Positions 33,344 to 41,525 are shown, counted from the stretch's first letter. The stretch: DNA of 64,000 nucleotides from Metaruminococcus_A sp050943475 (GCA_050943475.1 JBMNPF010000007.1:62001-126000); one strand, 5' to 3'. Notes: generated from the sequence alone by a model not told the origin. Translations and numbers: made by a program.

Positions 33344-34207
33344 ATGAACCAGAAACAATCGCTGGTTGCGGCAATCCATGATCTTTCCGGTTTCGGCCGG
33401 TGCTCCCTTTCCGTCATCCTGCCCTGCCTTTCGGCAATGGGGATTCAGGTGTGTGCAGTGCCAACGGCGGTGCTGTCCTCCCATACCGGCGGGCTGGGGG
33501 AGGTGGAATTCCGCGATCTTACCGATTATATCTGCCCCGCGCTCGAACACTACAAGCGGCTTGACCTTTCGTTTGACTGTGTTTACAGCGGCTTTTTGGG
33601 CTCGGTGGAGCAGATTGACCATTGCCTTGCCTTTCTTGCGGCTTACCCAGAGGCGTTTAAGGTGGTGGATCCGGTCATGGGCGACCACGGCAAGGCCTAC
33701 CGCACCTGCACCGGCGAAATCCGCGCACGCATGGCGGAGCTTGTTTCCAAAGCGGATTTGATTACCCCCAACACCACCGAAGCATCTATGCTTTTGGGCG
33801 AACCCTTTCCCACTGCTCCCATGACGCAGGGAATGGCGAAATCCTGGCTGCTGCGCCTGTGTAAGCTGGGGCCGAAGTATGTGCTGATCACCGGCGCCGA
33901 AATGGCGGACGGCGAGATTGCGAACATCGGCTATGACAGTGAGCGCAGTGCGTTCTGGCGTGTGGACTGTGATTACGTTCCCGCAAGCTATCCCGGCACT
34001 GGCGACATTTACGCCAGCGTCATTGTCGGCTCGCTCCTTTCCGGAGACAGCCTGCCGATTGCGATGGAACGCGCCACCCGCTTTCTGGAGCTTGTCATCA
34101 AGACGACTTTCAGCTATGGGACCGACACACGGTATGGGGTAATGCTCGAACGCAATCTTGCTTGGCTGACCCAGCTTCATTCGCTGAAGGGGTATCATTT
34201 AATGTAG
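33344..34207 (+). CDS. Pyridoxamine/pyridoxal kinase (PdxK/PdxY family)
   Basis: The 287-residue ribokinase-fold protein phosphorylates B6 vitamers in salvage. It shows the N-terminal AIHDLSGFGRCSL, LPCLSAMGIQVCAVPTAVLS, the HTGG segment, VVDPVMGDHGKAY, ITPNTTEASML and the catalytic GTGDIYASVIVG with the base Asp. The motifs favour a pyridoxal/pyridoxamine kinase over the hydroxymethylpyrimidine kinase ThiD. GATGGAGGAAATCA precedes ATG 33344. The S-component gene follows 13 bases later, pointing to uptake and trapping of one vitamer. Confidence 0.9.
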   Translation: MNQKQSLVAAIHDLSGFGRCSLSVILPCLSAMGIQVCAVPTAVLSSHTGGLGEVEFRDLTDYICPALEHYKRLDLSFDCVYSGFLGSVEQIDHCLAFLAAYPEAFKVVDPVMGDHGKAYRTCTGEIRARMAELVSKADLITPNTTEASMLLGEPFPTAPMTQGMAKSWLLRLCKLGPKYVLITGAEMADGEIANIGYDSERSAFWRVDCDYVPASYPGTGDIYASVIVGSLLSGDSLPIAMERATRFLELVIKTTFSYGTDTRYGVMLERNLAWLTQLHSLKGYHLM

Positions 34208-34220
34208 GAGAGGATTCCCA

Positions 34221-34799
34221 GTGAACAGTTCCAAGAAATTTACCCTGTACGACATTGTTGTTGTCGGCGTCATGGCCGCAATCGTTTTTGCGCTGACCTA
34301 TTTTATCCGTATTGAAATTCCAACCCCGGCAGGACCCACCAACCTGAAGCTCGCAAATGCCTTTATCCTGCTGGCGGGCATGTTGTTCGGCGGCCTGCGC
34401 GGCGGCCTTGCGGGCGGTATTGGTTCCATGATTTTTGACCTTATTAACCCGGCGTATATTACGTCTGCACCGTTTACCCTCATTTTCTTCTTTATGATGG
34501 GCTTTGTCTGCGGCGTTGTTTCCGGCATCGGCGAGAAAAAAGGAAACCAGCCGCTTTGGAATGTCATTGGCGGCATTGCGGGTGCCGCAACCTATTTTGT
34601 GCTCCACATCGGCAAGAGCATTATTGAACTGGTGCTTGCTGGAAGCGACTTTGGCGCGGCGCTTGTAGCCTGCTCCACCAAAATGGTGACATCCGGCATT
34701 AATATCGTTACCGGCGTTGTCATTGCCGCCCTGCTGGCACCAGTACTTAAAATGGCGGTTGTCCGCACCGGCGTCTACCAGAAAATGGCGCATAAATAA
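34221..34799 (+). CDS. ECF transporter S component, likely for a B6 vitamer
   Basis: The 192-residue membrane protein has five to six hydrophobic segments (near 11-29, 42-62, 72-95, 110-128, 150-175) and the S-component pattern (LKLANAFILLAGMLFGGLRGGLAGGIGSMIFD). S components bind one vitamin and use a shared EcfAA'T module, which is not in the window. Linkage to the pyridoxal kinase suggests a PdxU-type substrate; this is inference. The start is GTG 34221 with GGAGAGGATTCCC upstream. Confidence 0.85.
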   Translation: MNSSKKFTLYDIVVVGVMAAIVFALTYFIRIEIPTPAGPTNLKLANAFILLAGMLFGGLRGGLAGGIGSMIFDLINPAYITSAPFTLIFFFMMGFVCGVVSGIGEKKGNQPLWNVIGGIAGAATYFVLHIGKSIIELVLAGSDFGAALVACSTKMVTSGINIVTGVVIAALLAPVLKMAVVRTGVYQKMAHK

Positions 34800-34810
34800 A
34801 AAGTGGTTTA

Positions 34811-34845
34811 AAAAACCGCCGCAGATGATTCTGCGGCGGTTTTTG
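34811..34845. terminator. Convergent terminator behind the ECF gene and the HAD-kinase fusion
   Basis: AAAAACCGCCGCAG and CTGCGGCGGTTTTT around a 6-base loop. Confidence 0.93.
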
Positions 34846-36084
34846 TTATTTGAACATTAAAACAGGATGAAGAAAATCATTGTTTTGCAAGACAGCGTCG
34901 GCCTGTTCCACGGGTTTCCATTCGGCAATGTATTTTTGCTGGACGGGGATATACTTCCGCTTGTACTTTTCTAAAAAAGAAGAACCGTATTTCGGCAGGT
35001 CCCGGATGGCCGCCCGTCTCAGGACCTCATCAAAACCAATTTCCAGAAAAATGCGATAATCCAGATGCTGGACGAGGGGCTCGCGGAACAATAGGACGCC
35101 TTCCAGCAAAACGATGGTACCGTTGTCAATTTGGTAGTGCCGCTCGTTTTCGTAACGGTCGGTCTCCAGATTCAGGCAGCGAACGGTTTTGTGAAGGAAT
35201 CCGTCCCGTTTCAGCGGGATAATCACTTCTTCCAGCAATCGTGGGATATTGAATGCATGCTGGTAATATGCGTCGATTTCATCATCACCGGCCGTCCGGA
35301 TATGGGACGGGTTGTGGTAATCGTCCAGATGGAGTACCAGGCAGGAAACACCCTTTGCGGACAAATACCGGGCAAAATTTGCGGCGAATGTTGTCTTGCC
35401 GGAGGTGTCCACACCGTTGATGCCTACAACCCGGGCGTTCTTGTTCCGTATGCCCTCCCATAACCGCTGGTAAAGTTGGCACAGGGAAATTTGACATTCC
35501 ATTTCTTCCACATCGCTGGCGGTAAAGGTGGCAAGGGAAGCCTCCTGACCGCCATAACCATAGACTGCTGCGACCGACGGGATGCGGTTTTCTGCAGCCG
35601 CCTTAAAGTCCGAGACGGTGTCGCCGATTACGACACAACTACTGCCATACCGCTCCGCCATTTTTTGAACCGCCGCCGTTTTGGACGGGAAGTGTCTCGC
35701 ACTCATGAGACAATCGAAATAAGGGCGTATCCCCGTTTTATCGAGCACAAGCCGGATATATTCCGTGCTACCGTTTGAACAGATGCACAGCCGGTGTCCC
35801 TGCCGGCGCAGCCTTCCCAGAAGCTGCGGAATGCCGGGGTAAAGCCCATCAGCTTGTATGGCGCCGTGTTCCAGCTCCCGTAAACGCTGTTTGAACTCCT
35901 TGTGCCCGGTTAAATGGGGGAAAAGATATGAAATAATGGCGTCTGACGTTTTGCCAATCTGCTGTAGGACTGTTGATTCCGGTGGAACAGGCTGCTCAAA
36001 TTCTTTTGCCGTCTGTTTCAGAGCGGCATAAAAGGATGTTCCGGTTTGGTACAGAGTTCCATCTAGGTCAAAAATAAGCGTCAA
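34846..36084 (-). CDS. HAD hydrolase-uridine kinase fusion protein
   Basis: The 412-residue product joins two domains. Residues 1-195 are a HAD phosphatase with DLDGT (6-10), CSNGS (102-106) and GDTVSD (154-159), close to phosphoglycolate-phosphatase-like enzymes. Residues 215-412 are a uridine-kinase-type P-loop domain with GVDTSGKT (224-231), LHLDDYHNPS and a later Arg-rich lid (RRAAIRDLPKYG). A phosphatase and a nucleoside kinase in one chain suggests a nucleotide or nucleoside salvage role, but the substrates cannot be read. The start is ATG 36084 with AAAGGAGGGAC upstream. It is monocistronic. Confidence 0.88.
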   Translation of the reverse strand: MTLIFDLDGTLYQTGTSFYAALKQTAKEFEQPVPPESTVLQQIGKTSDAIISYLFPHLTGHKEFKQRLRELEHGAIQADGLYPGIPQLLGRLRRQGHRLCICSNGSTEYIRLVLDKTGIRPYFDCLMSARHFPSKTAAVQKMAERYGSSCVVIGDTVSDFKAAAENRIPSVAAVYGYGGQEASLATFTASDVEEMECQISLCQLYQRLWEGIRNKNARVVGINGVDTSGKTTFAANFARYLSAKGVSCLVLHLDDYHNPSHIRTAGDDEIDAYYQHAFNIPRLLEEVIIPLKRDGFLHKTVRCLNLETDRYENERHYQIDNGTIVLLEGVLLFREPLVQHLDYRIFLEIGFDEVLRRAAIRDLPKYGSSFLEKYKRKYIPVQQKYIAEWKPVEQADAVLQNNDFLHPVLMFK

Positions 36085-36117
36085 AGCTGTCCCTCCTTTT
36101 TTGGCGTTTTGTTCTTA

Positions 36118-36362
36118 TGATACCACGTGCAGGCCGCAGGCCTGCATCGTAAACGAAAAACGCTTTCCATTCTTCGTAAGTGATACGATGTTCTCGTCGC
36201 GGCCAAAATCTTTGATTTTGGACACCGCAGAAATTATTATACCATGAACGGCGCGCAAGCGTCCACAACAAGACCGTGCATAGGCATGGCTTTTTGTATG
36301 GTGCAGTGTCCACTCAGCCGTCCGGAATCCTGCTTTAGCGTGCGACATGAGAATATTATACG
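36118..36362 (-). repeat. Intergenic modular repeat, copy R2 (longest)
   Basis: Read on the minus strand this carries, in order, a TATAATA end block and CGGCTGAG block as in R1, the GCACGGTCTTGTTGTGG and GTTCATGGTATAATAA blocks shared with R1 and R3, and the CAAAATCAAAGATTTTG palindrome with CGCGACGAGAACAT shared with R3. At its far end TGCAGGCC and GGCCTGCA (36128-36146) form an 8-base hairpin. Two short minus-strand frames cross it but have no ribosome site. Confidence 0.78.
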
Positions 36363-36540
36363 ATGGAATGTTATAATCGGCGAAGCATTGTCTTGAGGGG
36401 GAGGTTCATCTGCAATCCTTTGTCTGGCCACTTGGAAAATCAAGTACGGATAAAACGTAGGAATATCGCCTGGTAAAGCAATCCCCGGAAAACAAGATCC
36501 GGTCTTTTGAAAGCGGACGAATGGAATCCTGCGCCGTTCC
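36363..36540. other. Intergenic stretch before the amidohydrolase promoter
   Basis: No gene or RNA motif was recognised here. Confidence 0.4.
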
Positions 36541-36569
36541 TTGTATTTTTGTCCGAAATATGGTTTAAT
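36541..36569 (+). promoter_or_regulatory. Amidohydrolase promoter
   Basis: TTGTAT (36541-36546) and TTTAAT (36564-36569), 17-base spacer, with TGG just before the -10. Confidence 0.55.
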
Positions 36570-36605
36570 GGAGGTAACAAACCATCGGAAAAAGGGAAAT
36601 GAACA

Positions 36606-37766
36606 ATGGATATTATCAATGCAAAAATTATGACCATGGAAGAGGTCGATTATGAAAACGGGTATGTCACCGTGCGGGATGGCGTAATTGCTTCGGTCGG
36701 CGATATGGCCGGTTATACGCCGTCCGGCGGGGAAGCGGTTGACGCCGCCGGGGCGCTGCTGCTGCCTGGATTCATCGACGCGCACAGCCATCTCGGTATG
36801 TGGGAGGATTCCCTCGGCTTTGAGGGGGATGACGGCAACGAAGACACCGAGCCGGTCACGCCGCAGCTTCGTGCAATCGACGCGGTCAACCCAATGGACA
36901 AGTGCTTCCGGGAGGCGGCTGCGGCAGGTGTCACCACGGTGCTCACCGGGCCGGGGAGCGCTAATCCCATTGCGGGAAGCTGGTGCGCCGTCAAGACCTG
37001 CGGCCGCCGTATCGACGACATGATTCTCGACCCGGCCATCGGCATGAAATTTGCGCTTGGGGAGAACCCGAAAAGCGTCTACCACGGCAAAAACCAGACG
37101 CCGGTCACCCGGATGGCAACCGCCGCCCTTATCCGTGAACAGCTCACCAAGGCGCAGCGTTACCTTAACGACAAGCGGCTTGCCGAGCAGAATAGCGAGG
37201 ATTATGACGAGCCGGAGTTTGATATGAAGTGCGAGGCGCTCATCCCGGTGCTGAGCCGTGAGATGAAAGCCATTTTCCACGCCCACCGCGCGGACGATAT
37301 TTTTACCGCGCTGCGGATTACCAGAGAGTTTAACCTCGATACAGTGCTCATCCACTGCACCGAGGGCTATCAGATTGCCGACCTGCTCAAGGAAGAGGGG
37401 GCAAAGGTGGTGACCGGGCCGTTCCTGTGCGACCGTTCCAAACCGGAGCTCTCCGGGCTTGACCCCAAAAATCCCGCGCTTTTGTGGGAGGCAGGGGTGG
37501 AAATCGCCATCTGCACCGACCATCCGGTCACGCCGATCCAGTATCTGCCGCTTTGCGCGGCGATTGCGGCGGCAGAAGGGCTGTCCTACCGCAATGCGAT
37601 TGCGGCCATCACCAGCGTTCCAGCAAAGCTGTTTGGTTTGGAGGACCGCGTTGGCTCCATCAAGGCGGGTAAGCAGGCGGATTTGGCGCTGTACCAGAGC
37701 GATCCGCTCGGCGTCTGTGCCCGCCCTACCATGGTTTGGATGAACGGAAAGAAGGTTGTAGGATGA
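36606..37766 (+). CDS. Amidohydrolase family protein
   Basis: The 386-residue metal-dependent hydrolase has an N-terminal beta part with GALLLPGFIDAHSHLG (metal His-x-His at 60 and 62), a central AIFHAHRADDIFTAL, LIHCTEGYQIADLL, the catalytic Asp region AICTDHPVTP, and the closing GSIKAGKQADLALY, all typical of imidazolonepropionase-like amidohydrolases. The substrate is not evident. The ribosome site is an AAAAAGGG. The stop overlaps the start of the fumarase subunit gene by four bases, so the two are translationally coupled. Confidence 0.88.
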   Translation: MDIINAKIMTMEEVDYENGYVTVRDGVIASVGDMAGYTPSGGEAVDAAGALLLPGFIDAHSHLGMWEDSLGFEGDDGNEDTEPVTPQLRAIDAVNPMDKCFREAAAAGVTTVLTGPGSANPIAGSWCAVKTCGRRIDDMILDPAIGMKFALGENPKSVYHGKNQTPVTRMATAALIREQLTKAQRYLNDKRLAEQNSEDYDEPEFDMKCEALIPVLSREMKAIFHAHRADDIFTALRITREFNLDTVLIHCTEGYQIADLLKEEGAKVVTGPFLCDRSKPELSGLDPKNPALLWEAGVEIAICTDHPVTPIQYLPLCAAIAAAEGLSYRNAIAAITSVPAKLFGLEDRVGSIKAGKQADLALYQSDPLGVCARPTMVWMNGKKVVG

Positions 37767-38605
37767 GAGAGCTTGATACGGCGCTGATTGCGCGGGAGGT
37801 CCGCCGTCTTTGCATCGAGGCGAACAAGGTGCTGCCGTGCAGTCTTGCAGACACCATTTCAGCGTTTCAGAAAAGCGAGCGCAACCCGCTTGCCAAGGAA
37901 ATTTTGGGGGATTTGGAGCGTAATCTGGATGCCGCCAAAGAACTGGATATCCCCATTTGTCAGGACACCGGTATGGCGGTTTGCTTCATCGAGGTCGGGC
38001 AGGAGGTTCATCTCACCGGGGAACCCTTTGAGGATGCGGTCAACCGCGGTGTCCGCGAGGGATATCTGGACGGCCTACTGCGCTGCTCCATTGTAGAAGA
38101 CCCTCTGCGCCGGGTCAATACCGGCGATAACACCCCGGCGGTCATCCACACCCGCATTGTGCCGGGGGATAAGGTGCACATTCTGGTGGCGCCAAAGGGC
38201 TTTGGCAGTGAGAACATGAGCAAAAGCAGGATGTTCACCCCCTCTGCCACGCCGGAGGATATTGTCGATTACGTGGTGGACTGCGCCCGTGTTGCCGGGA
38301 GCAATCCCTGCCCGCCGATGGTGGTCGGCGTTGGCATCGGCGGCGATTTTGAGTACTGCGCCACCCTCTCTAAAAAGGCGCTCTGCCGGGATACCGCACT
38401 TCGTAACCCCGATCCGTTCTATGCGGATCTGGAAGCCAAGATGCTTGCGGGTATCAATGCGCTGGATATTGGCCCGCAGGGCTTCGGCGGGGATACAACC
38501 GTCCTCGCCGTCAACATTGAGCAGTATCCCACCCACATCGCCGGGCTTCCGGTGGCGGTCAACATCGGCTGCCATGTAACTCGGCACGCAGAGGCGGTGC
38601 TGTAG
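37763..38605 (+). CDS. Fumarate hydratase class I, alpha subunit (orphan)
   Basis: The 280-residue protein matches the N-terminal half of iron-sulfur fumarase/tartrate dehydratase: REVRRLCIEANKVLP, ICQDTGMAVCFIEVG with a cluster Cys, NTGDNTPAVIHTRIVPGD, APKGFGSENMSKSRMF and NPCPPMVVGVGIGGDFE. The active enzyme needs a beta subunit, normally encoded next door; it is not present before the RlmL-like gene. The substrate could be fumarate, tartrate or a related hydroxyacid. ATG 37763 overlaps the amidohydrolase stop. Confidence 0.9.
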   Translation: MRELDTALIAREVRRLCIEANKVLPCSLADTISAFQKSERNPLAKEILGDLERNLDAAKELDIPICQDTGMAVCFIEVGQEVHLTGEPFEDAVNRGVREGYLDGLLRCSIVEDPLRRVNTGDNTPAVIHTRIVPGDKVHILVAPKGFGSENMSKSRMFTPSATPEDIVDYVVDCARVAGSNPCPPMVVGVGIGGDFEYCATLSKKALCRDTALRNPDPFYADLEAKMLAGINALDIGPQGFGGDTTVLAVNIEQYPTHIAGLPVAVNIGCHVTRHAEAVL

Positions 38606-38803
38606 CGGCCGCACGCTGTTTGGCGGCTGTGTCGCCGCTGTTCTGAACAGGTGTGGCCGAAGGGCAGCGGCTGCAAAACATTGCCTTCCGGCGGGTTGTG
38701 TGCAGAAGCGCAGGATTGCGCCTGAATCAGCGAACGGCCTGCCGTCTGGTGGGGATCCATTCCCGCAGACGGTTGGAACCGAATTATTAGAAAGAAGAAT
38801 GAA
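38606..38803. other. Spacer after the fumarase alpha gene
   Basis: GC-rich, with small hairpins (CCGTCTG with CAGACGG) but no T run. No trace of a fumarase beta reading frame was found. Confidence 0.4.
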
Positions 38804-39910
38804 ATGAAACTGACTTATATTTGTCCCTGCCATTTTGGCCTTGAGAGCGTCCTTTCCGGGGAAATTAAACGGATGGGCGGTGAAGCAATTTCCGTGACCG
38901 ACGGCAAGGTTGCCTTTGAGGGCGGAGAGGAGCTGCTCGCGCGGGCAAACCTCACCCTCCGCACTGCCGAGCGGGTGCTCATCCAGCTCGGCGAGTTCCC
39001 GGCCCGCACCTTTGACGAGCTGTTTGAAGGCACCAAGGCGTTGGGTTTTGAGGACTTCATCGGTGCTGCGGACGCCTTTCCGGTCAAGGGCTACTCCCTC
39101 AACTCCCAGCTCAAAAGCGTGCCGGACTGCCAGAGCATCGTCAAAAAAGCGGCGGTGGAGGCGCTTAAGCGCGCCTACGGTGTGTCCTGGTTCGAGGAAA
39201 CCGGCCCGACCCATCAAATCCGCTTTTCAATTTTTAAGGACATCGCTACCATTATGCTGGATACCTCTGGCGTTCCGCTGCACAAGCGCGGCTACCGCCA
39301 GCAGTCAAATGAAGCGCCCATTAAGGAAACCCTTGCCGCCGGTATGCTGGACCTTGCGCGCATCTACCCGGACACCTGCTTCTGCGACCCGTTCTGCGGT
39401 TCCGGTACCTTTGTCATTGAGGCAACGACCAAGGCGCTTAACATCGCGCCGGGGCTTAAGCGCACCTTTGCGGTGGAAAAGTGGGGTTTTCTGAGACCGT
39501 CGGTCTTTGAGCAGGAGCGTGCCCGCGCTTTTGATCTCATCCGCCGGGATGCTTCCTTTGAAGCGTTCGGCATGGACGCCGACGAGCAGGCGGTAGAGCT
39601 TACCCGCGCCAATGCCAAAAAGGCGGGGATTTCTGCCCGTATCCGCCTGAAATGCGCCCCTATTGCGGAATTTACCCCGCCGGGTGAGCGCATCGTTGTG
39701 GTTACAAACCCGCCCTATGGCGAGCGGATGCTGGAAATCAAGCAGGCGCAGGCCATCTACCGCAGCATGGGCGAGCGGTTTATTGGGGACGGGCGTTACT
39801 ATATCATCTCCCCGGATGAAGAATTTGAACGCTATTTCGGGCGGAAGGCGGTTAAGCGCCGCAAGCTCTACAACGGCATGCTCCGCTGCCAGTACTATAT
39901 GTACTATTAA
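38804..39910 (+). CDS. THUMP-domain class I RNA methyltransferase (RlmL/YpsC type)
   Basis: The 368-residue protein has an N-terminal THUMP domain (about 1-155), then a Rossmann methyltransferase with the SAM motif DPFCGSGTFVIEA (about 195-207), FGMDADEQAVELTRANA and the target-base NPPYGERM (about 302-309). The last motif is that of N6-adenine or N2-guanine methyltransferases. The best match is RlmL/YpsC, which methylates 23S rRNA N2-guanine. The target is inferred. The ribosome site is a weak AGAAAGAAG. Confidence 0.9.
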   Translation: MKLTYICPCHFGLESVLSGEIKRMGGEAISVTDGKVAFEGGEELLARANLTLRTAERVLIQLGEFPARTFDELFEGTKALGFEDFIGAADAFPVKGYSLNSQLKSVPDCQSIVKKAAVEALKRAYGVSWFEETGPTHQIRFSIFKDIATIMLDTSGVPLHKRGYRQQSNEAPIKETLAAGMLDLARIYPDTCFCDPFCGSGTFVIEATTKALNIAPGLKRTFAVEKWGFLRPSVFEQERARAFDLIRRDASFEAFGMDADEQAVELTRANAKKAGISARIRLKCAPIAEFTPPGERIVVVTNPPYGERMLEIKQAQAIYRSMGERFIGDGRYYIISPDEEFERYFGRKAVKRRKLYNGMLRCQYYMYY

Positions 39911-39940
39911 CCGTTGGATTCGAGTTCGTTTCGGGAAATG

Positions 39941-39969
39941 TTGACAATTTGTGACGAATGTGTTATTAT
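39941..39969 (+). promoter_or_regulatory. thiT promoter
   Basis: TTGACA (39941-39946) and TATTAT (39964-39969) with a 17-base spacer, directly before the TPP riboswitch. Confidence 0.85.
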
Positions 39970-39980
39970 TTTAACGTAAT

Positions 39981-40072
39981 CGGGGGCGCTGCATGAAATT
40001 GCGGCTGAGAGATGGCATAAAATCGGCCTGAGTCCCTTTGACCTGATATGGATAATGCCATCGTAGGAAAGA
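39981..40072 (+). promoter_or_regulatory. TPP riboswitch (THI element)
   Basis: The conserved cores are present: GGGGGCGCTGC at the 5' side, GCGGCTGAGAGATGGC, CCTTTGACCTGATATGGATAA (listed to 20 bases: CTTTGACCTGATATGGATAA), and ATGCCATCGTAGGAAAG. Thiamine diphosphate binding should fold this RNA and expose the terminator at 40107, shutting off thiT. The position between promoter and thiamine transporter fits exactly. Confidence 0.96.
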
Positions 40073-40106
40073 TTTACGTTTCACAATTCGTAAAATCAAT
40101 CTGTGA

Positions 40107-40132
40107 CCGCATGGCTTGCCATGCGGTTTTTT
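40107..40132 (+). terminator. Riboswitch-controlled terminator before thiT
   Basis: CCGCATGGC and GCCATGCGG around TT, followed by six T. It is the expression platform of the TPP riboswitch. Confidence 0.93.
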
Positions 40133-40176
40133 CGTTGGTGTGTCCTGACTTTTTTAAAAAGAAAGGAAAATGCACA

Positions 40177-40824
40177 ATGAATCCGAAAACCCGCAGACTC
40201 ACAGAAAGCGCGCTTCTCATCGCACTTGGCACCGTGCTCGCGCTGCTCACCAACTATCTCCCGTTTCTGAACCTCCCGTACGGTGGTTCCATCACCATTT
40301 TTTCAATGGTGCCGCTCATCATCCTGGCTTTCCGCTACGGCATCCGCTGGGGCTTTTTCTCCGGCATTGTCTTTGGCGTACTGCAAATGGCCATTGGCGC
40401 CACGACTGGTGTTTTTGCCGGCGCGGAGCTTTATGTCGTCGTCTTTTCCATCCTGCTGGATTACCTTGTTGCCTATGCGGTGATTGGCCTTGCGCCGATG
40501 TTTAAAAACCGCATCTCCAATCCTTTCCTTGCGGTTGGCGCTGGCACCTTTATGGCTTGTCTGCTCCGCTATGTCGTCCATGTTCTTTCGGGCGCCATTC
40601 TCTTTGGTTCCTATGCGGAATGGTATTTTACCGAAGGCGGTTTCCCCACCGACATGGGTGCGTCTATTCTCGGTTCCTTCTCTGGCACGGCGTTGTCCTG
40701 GGTGTACTCGGTTATCTACAACGCCATGTATATGGTGCCGGAAACCATCATCACCGTTGTCGGTGCGATGCTCATTATGGCGGTTCCCGCTATCCGCGGC
40801 AAAGCGTTTGACAAAGCGGCATAA
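40177..40824 (+). CDS. thiT: Thiamine ECF transporter S component
   Basis: ThiT binds thiamine with high affinity for ECF uptake. The 215-residue protein has about six membrane segments and the ThiT signature YGGSITIFSMVPLIILAFRYG followed by GFFSGIVFGVLQMAIG. (The first motif is 21 residues; its key part is GGSITIFSMVP.) The TPP riboswitch in its leader supports the substrate. ATG 40177 has AAAGGAAAA upstream. The energising EcfAA'T genes are elsewhere. Confidence 0.93.
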   Translation: MNPKTRRLTESALLIALGTVLALLTNYLPFLNLPYGGSITIFSMVPLIILAFRYGIRWGFFSGIVFGVLQMAIGATTGVFAGAELYVVVFSILLDYLVAYAVIGLAPMFKNRISNPFLAVGAGTFMACLLRYVVHVLSGAILFGSYAEWYFTEGGFPTDMGASILGSFSGTALSWVYSVIYNAMYMVPETIITVVGAMLIMAVPAIRGKAFDKAA

Positions 40825-40840
40825 AACCGGAATATGCAAT

Positions 40841-40870
40841 AAAAAAGAAGCCCCTATGGGCTTCTTTTTT
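40841..40870. terminator. Convergent terminator between thiT and the acetyltransferase
   Basis: AAAAAAGAAGCCC and GGGCTTCTTTTTT around CTAT. Confidence 0.93.
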
Positions 40871-41525
40871 ATTGGCGGGAAAGCGCATGCCGAACCTGTT
40901 CCAGGTCGTTGCTGCACAAGAGTGGTAAAAATTCGGCCAGCCGCTCCGGGGGTAAATCCCACCAGCGGAACGCAAGCAAAAGGTGAATGAGGTCATCGTC
41001 AAAACGCTTGCGGATTGGTTTTGCCGGATTCCCGCCGACGATGGTATAGGGTTCTACATCCCGCGCGACCACCGAACGTGCGGCGATAATGGCTCCGTCT
41101 CCAATGTGAACGCCCGGCAGAATCAGGCATTCCCGGCCGAACCATACGTCGTTCCCAACAACAGTGTCCCCTTTGCGGGGCAGCTGATCCATATGCGCCG
41201 GAACCCGCTCAGCCCAGGCACCGCCGAAAACGGCAAAGGGATAGGTGCTCACACTGTCCATCCGGTGGTTGGCGCTGCCCATGAGGAATCGGGTGCCGGC
41301 TGCAATGGAACAGAATTTGCCAATGATGAGCCGGTCGCCGAAATCCGGCCAATTAAACAGGACATTGTTCTGTTCAAAGGCGGTGGGGTCGCCGGCAGGA
41401 TCATCATAGTAGGTGTAATCCCCAATCAGGAGATTGGGAGCTGTGACAACGTTTTTGATATAGCATGAGGTTTTATACTCGTTTGGGTAAATTGCATCCG
41501 GATTTGGGATGGGTTTTATCTGCAT
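40869..41525 (-). CDS. Vat-family xenobiotic O-acetyltransferase (streptogramin A acetyltransferase-like)
   Basis: The 218-residue left-handed beta-helix protein has IGDYTYYDDP, IGKFCSIAAGTRFLMGSANHRMD with the catalytic His, YPFAVFGGAW, GDTVVGNDVWFGRECLILPGV and IVGGNPAKPIRKRFDDD. These match Vat(D)/CatB-type acetyltransferases closely in order and spacing. Vat enzymes inactivate streptogramin A; chromosomal relatives may have other substrates, so resistance is a possibility, not a conclusion. AAAAGGAGGAAACACC precedes ATG 41525. It has its own promoter and a short upstream ORF. Confidence 0.88.
   Translation of the reverse strand: MQIKPIPNPDAIYPNEYKTSCYIKNVVTAPNLLIGDYTYYDDPAGDPTAFEQNNVLFNWPDFGDRLIIGKFCSIAAGTRFLMGSANHRMDSVSTYPFAVFGGAWAERVPAHMDQLPRKGDTVVGNDVWFGRECLILPGVHIGDGAIIAARSVVARDVEPYTIVGGNPAKPIRKRFDDDLIHLLLAFRWWDLPPERLAEFLPLLCSNDLEQVRHALSRQ

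Noticed and set aside
36068..36348. Two short minus-strand frames (about 80 codons) over the repeat R2
   Set aside because: They lie in repeat DNA shared with other intergenic regions, lack ribosome sites and are not kept open in the other copies.
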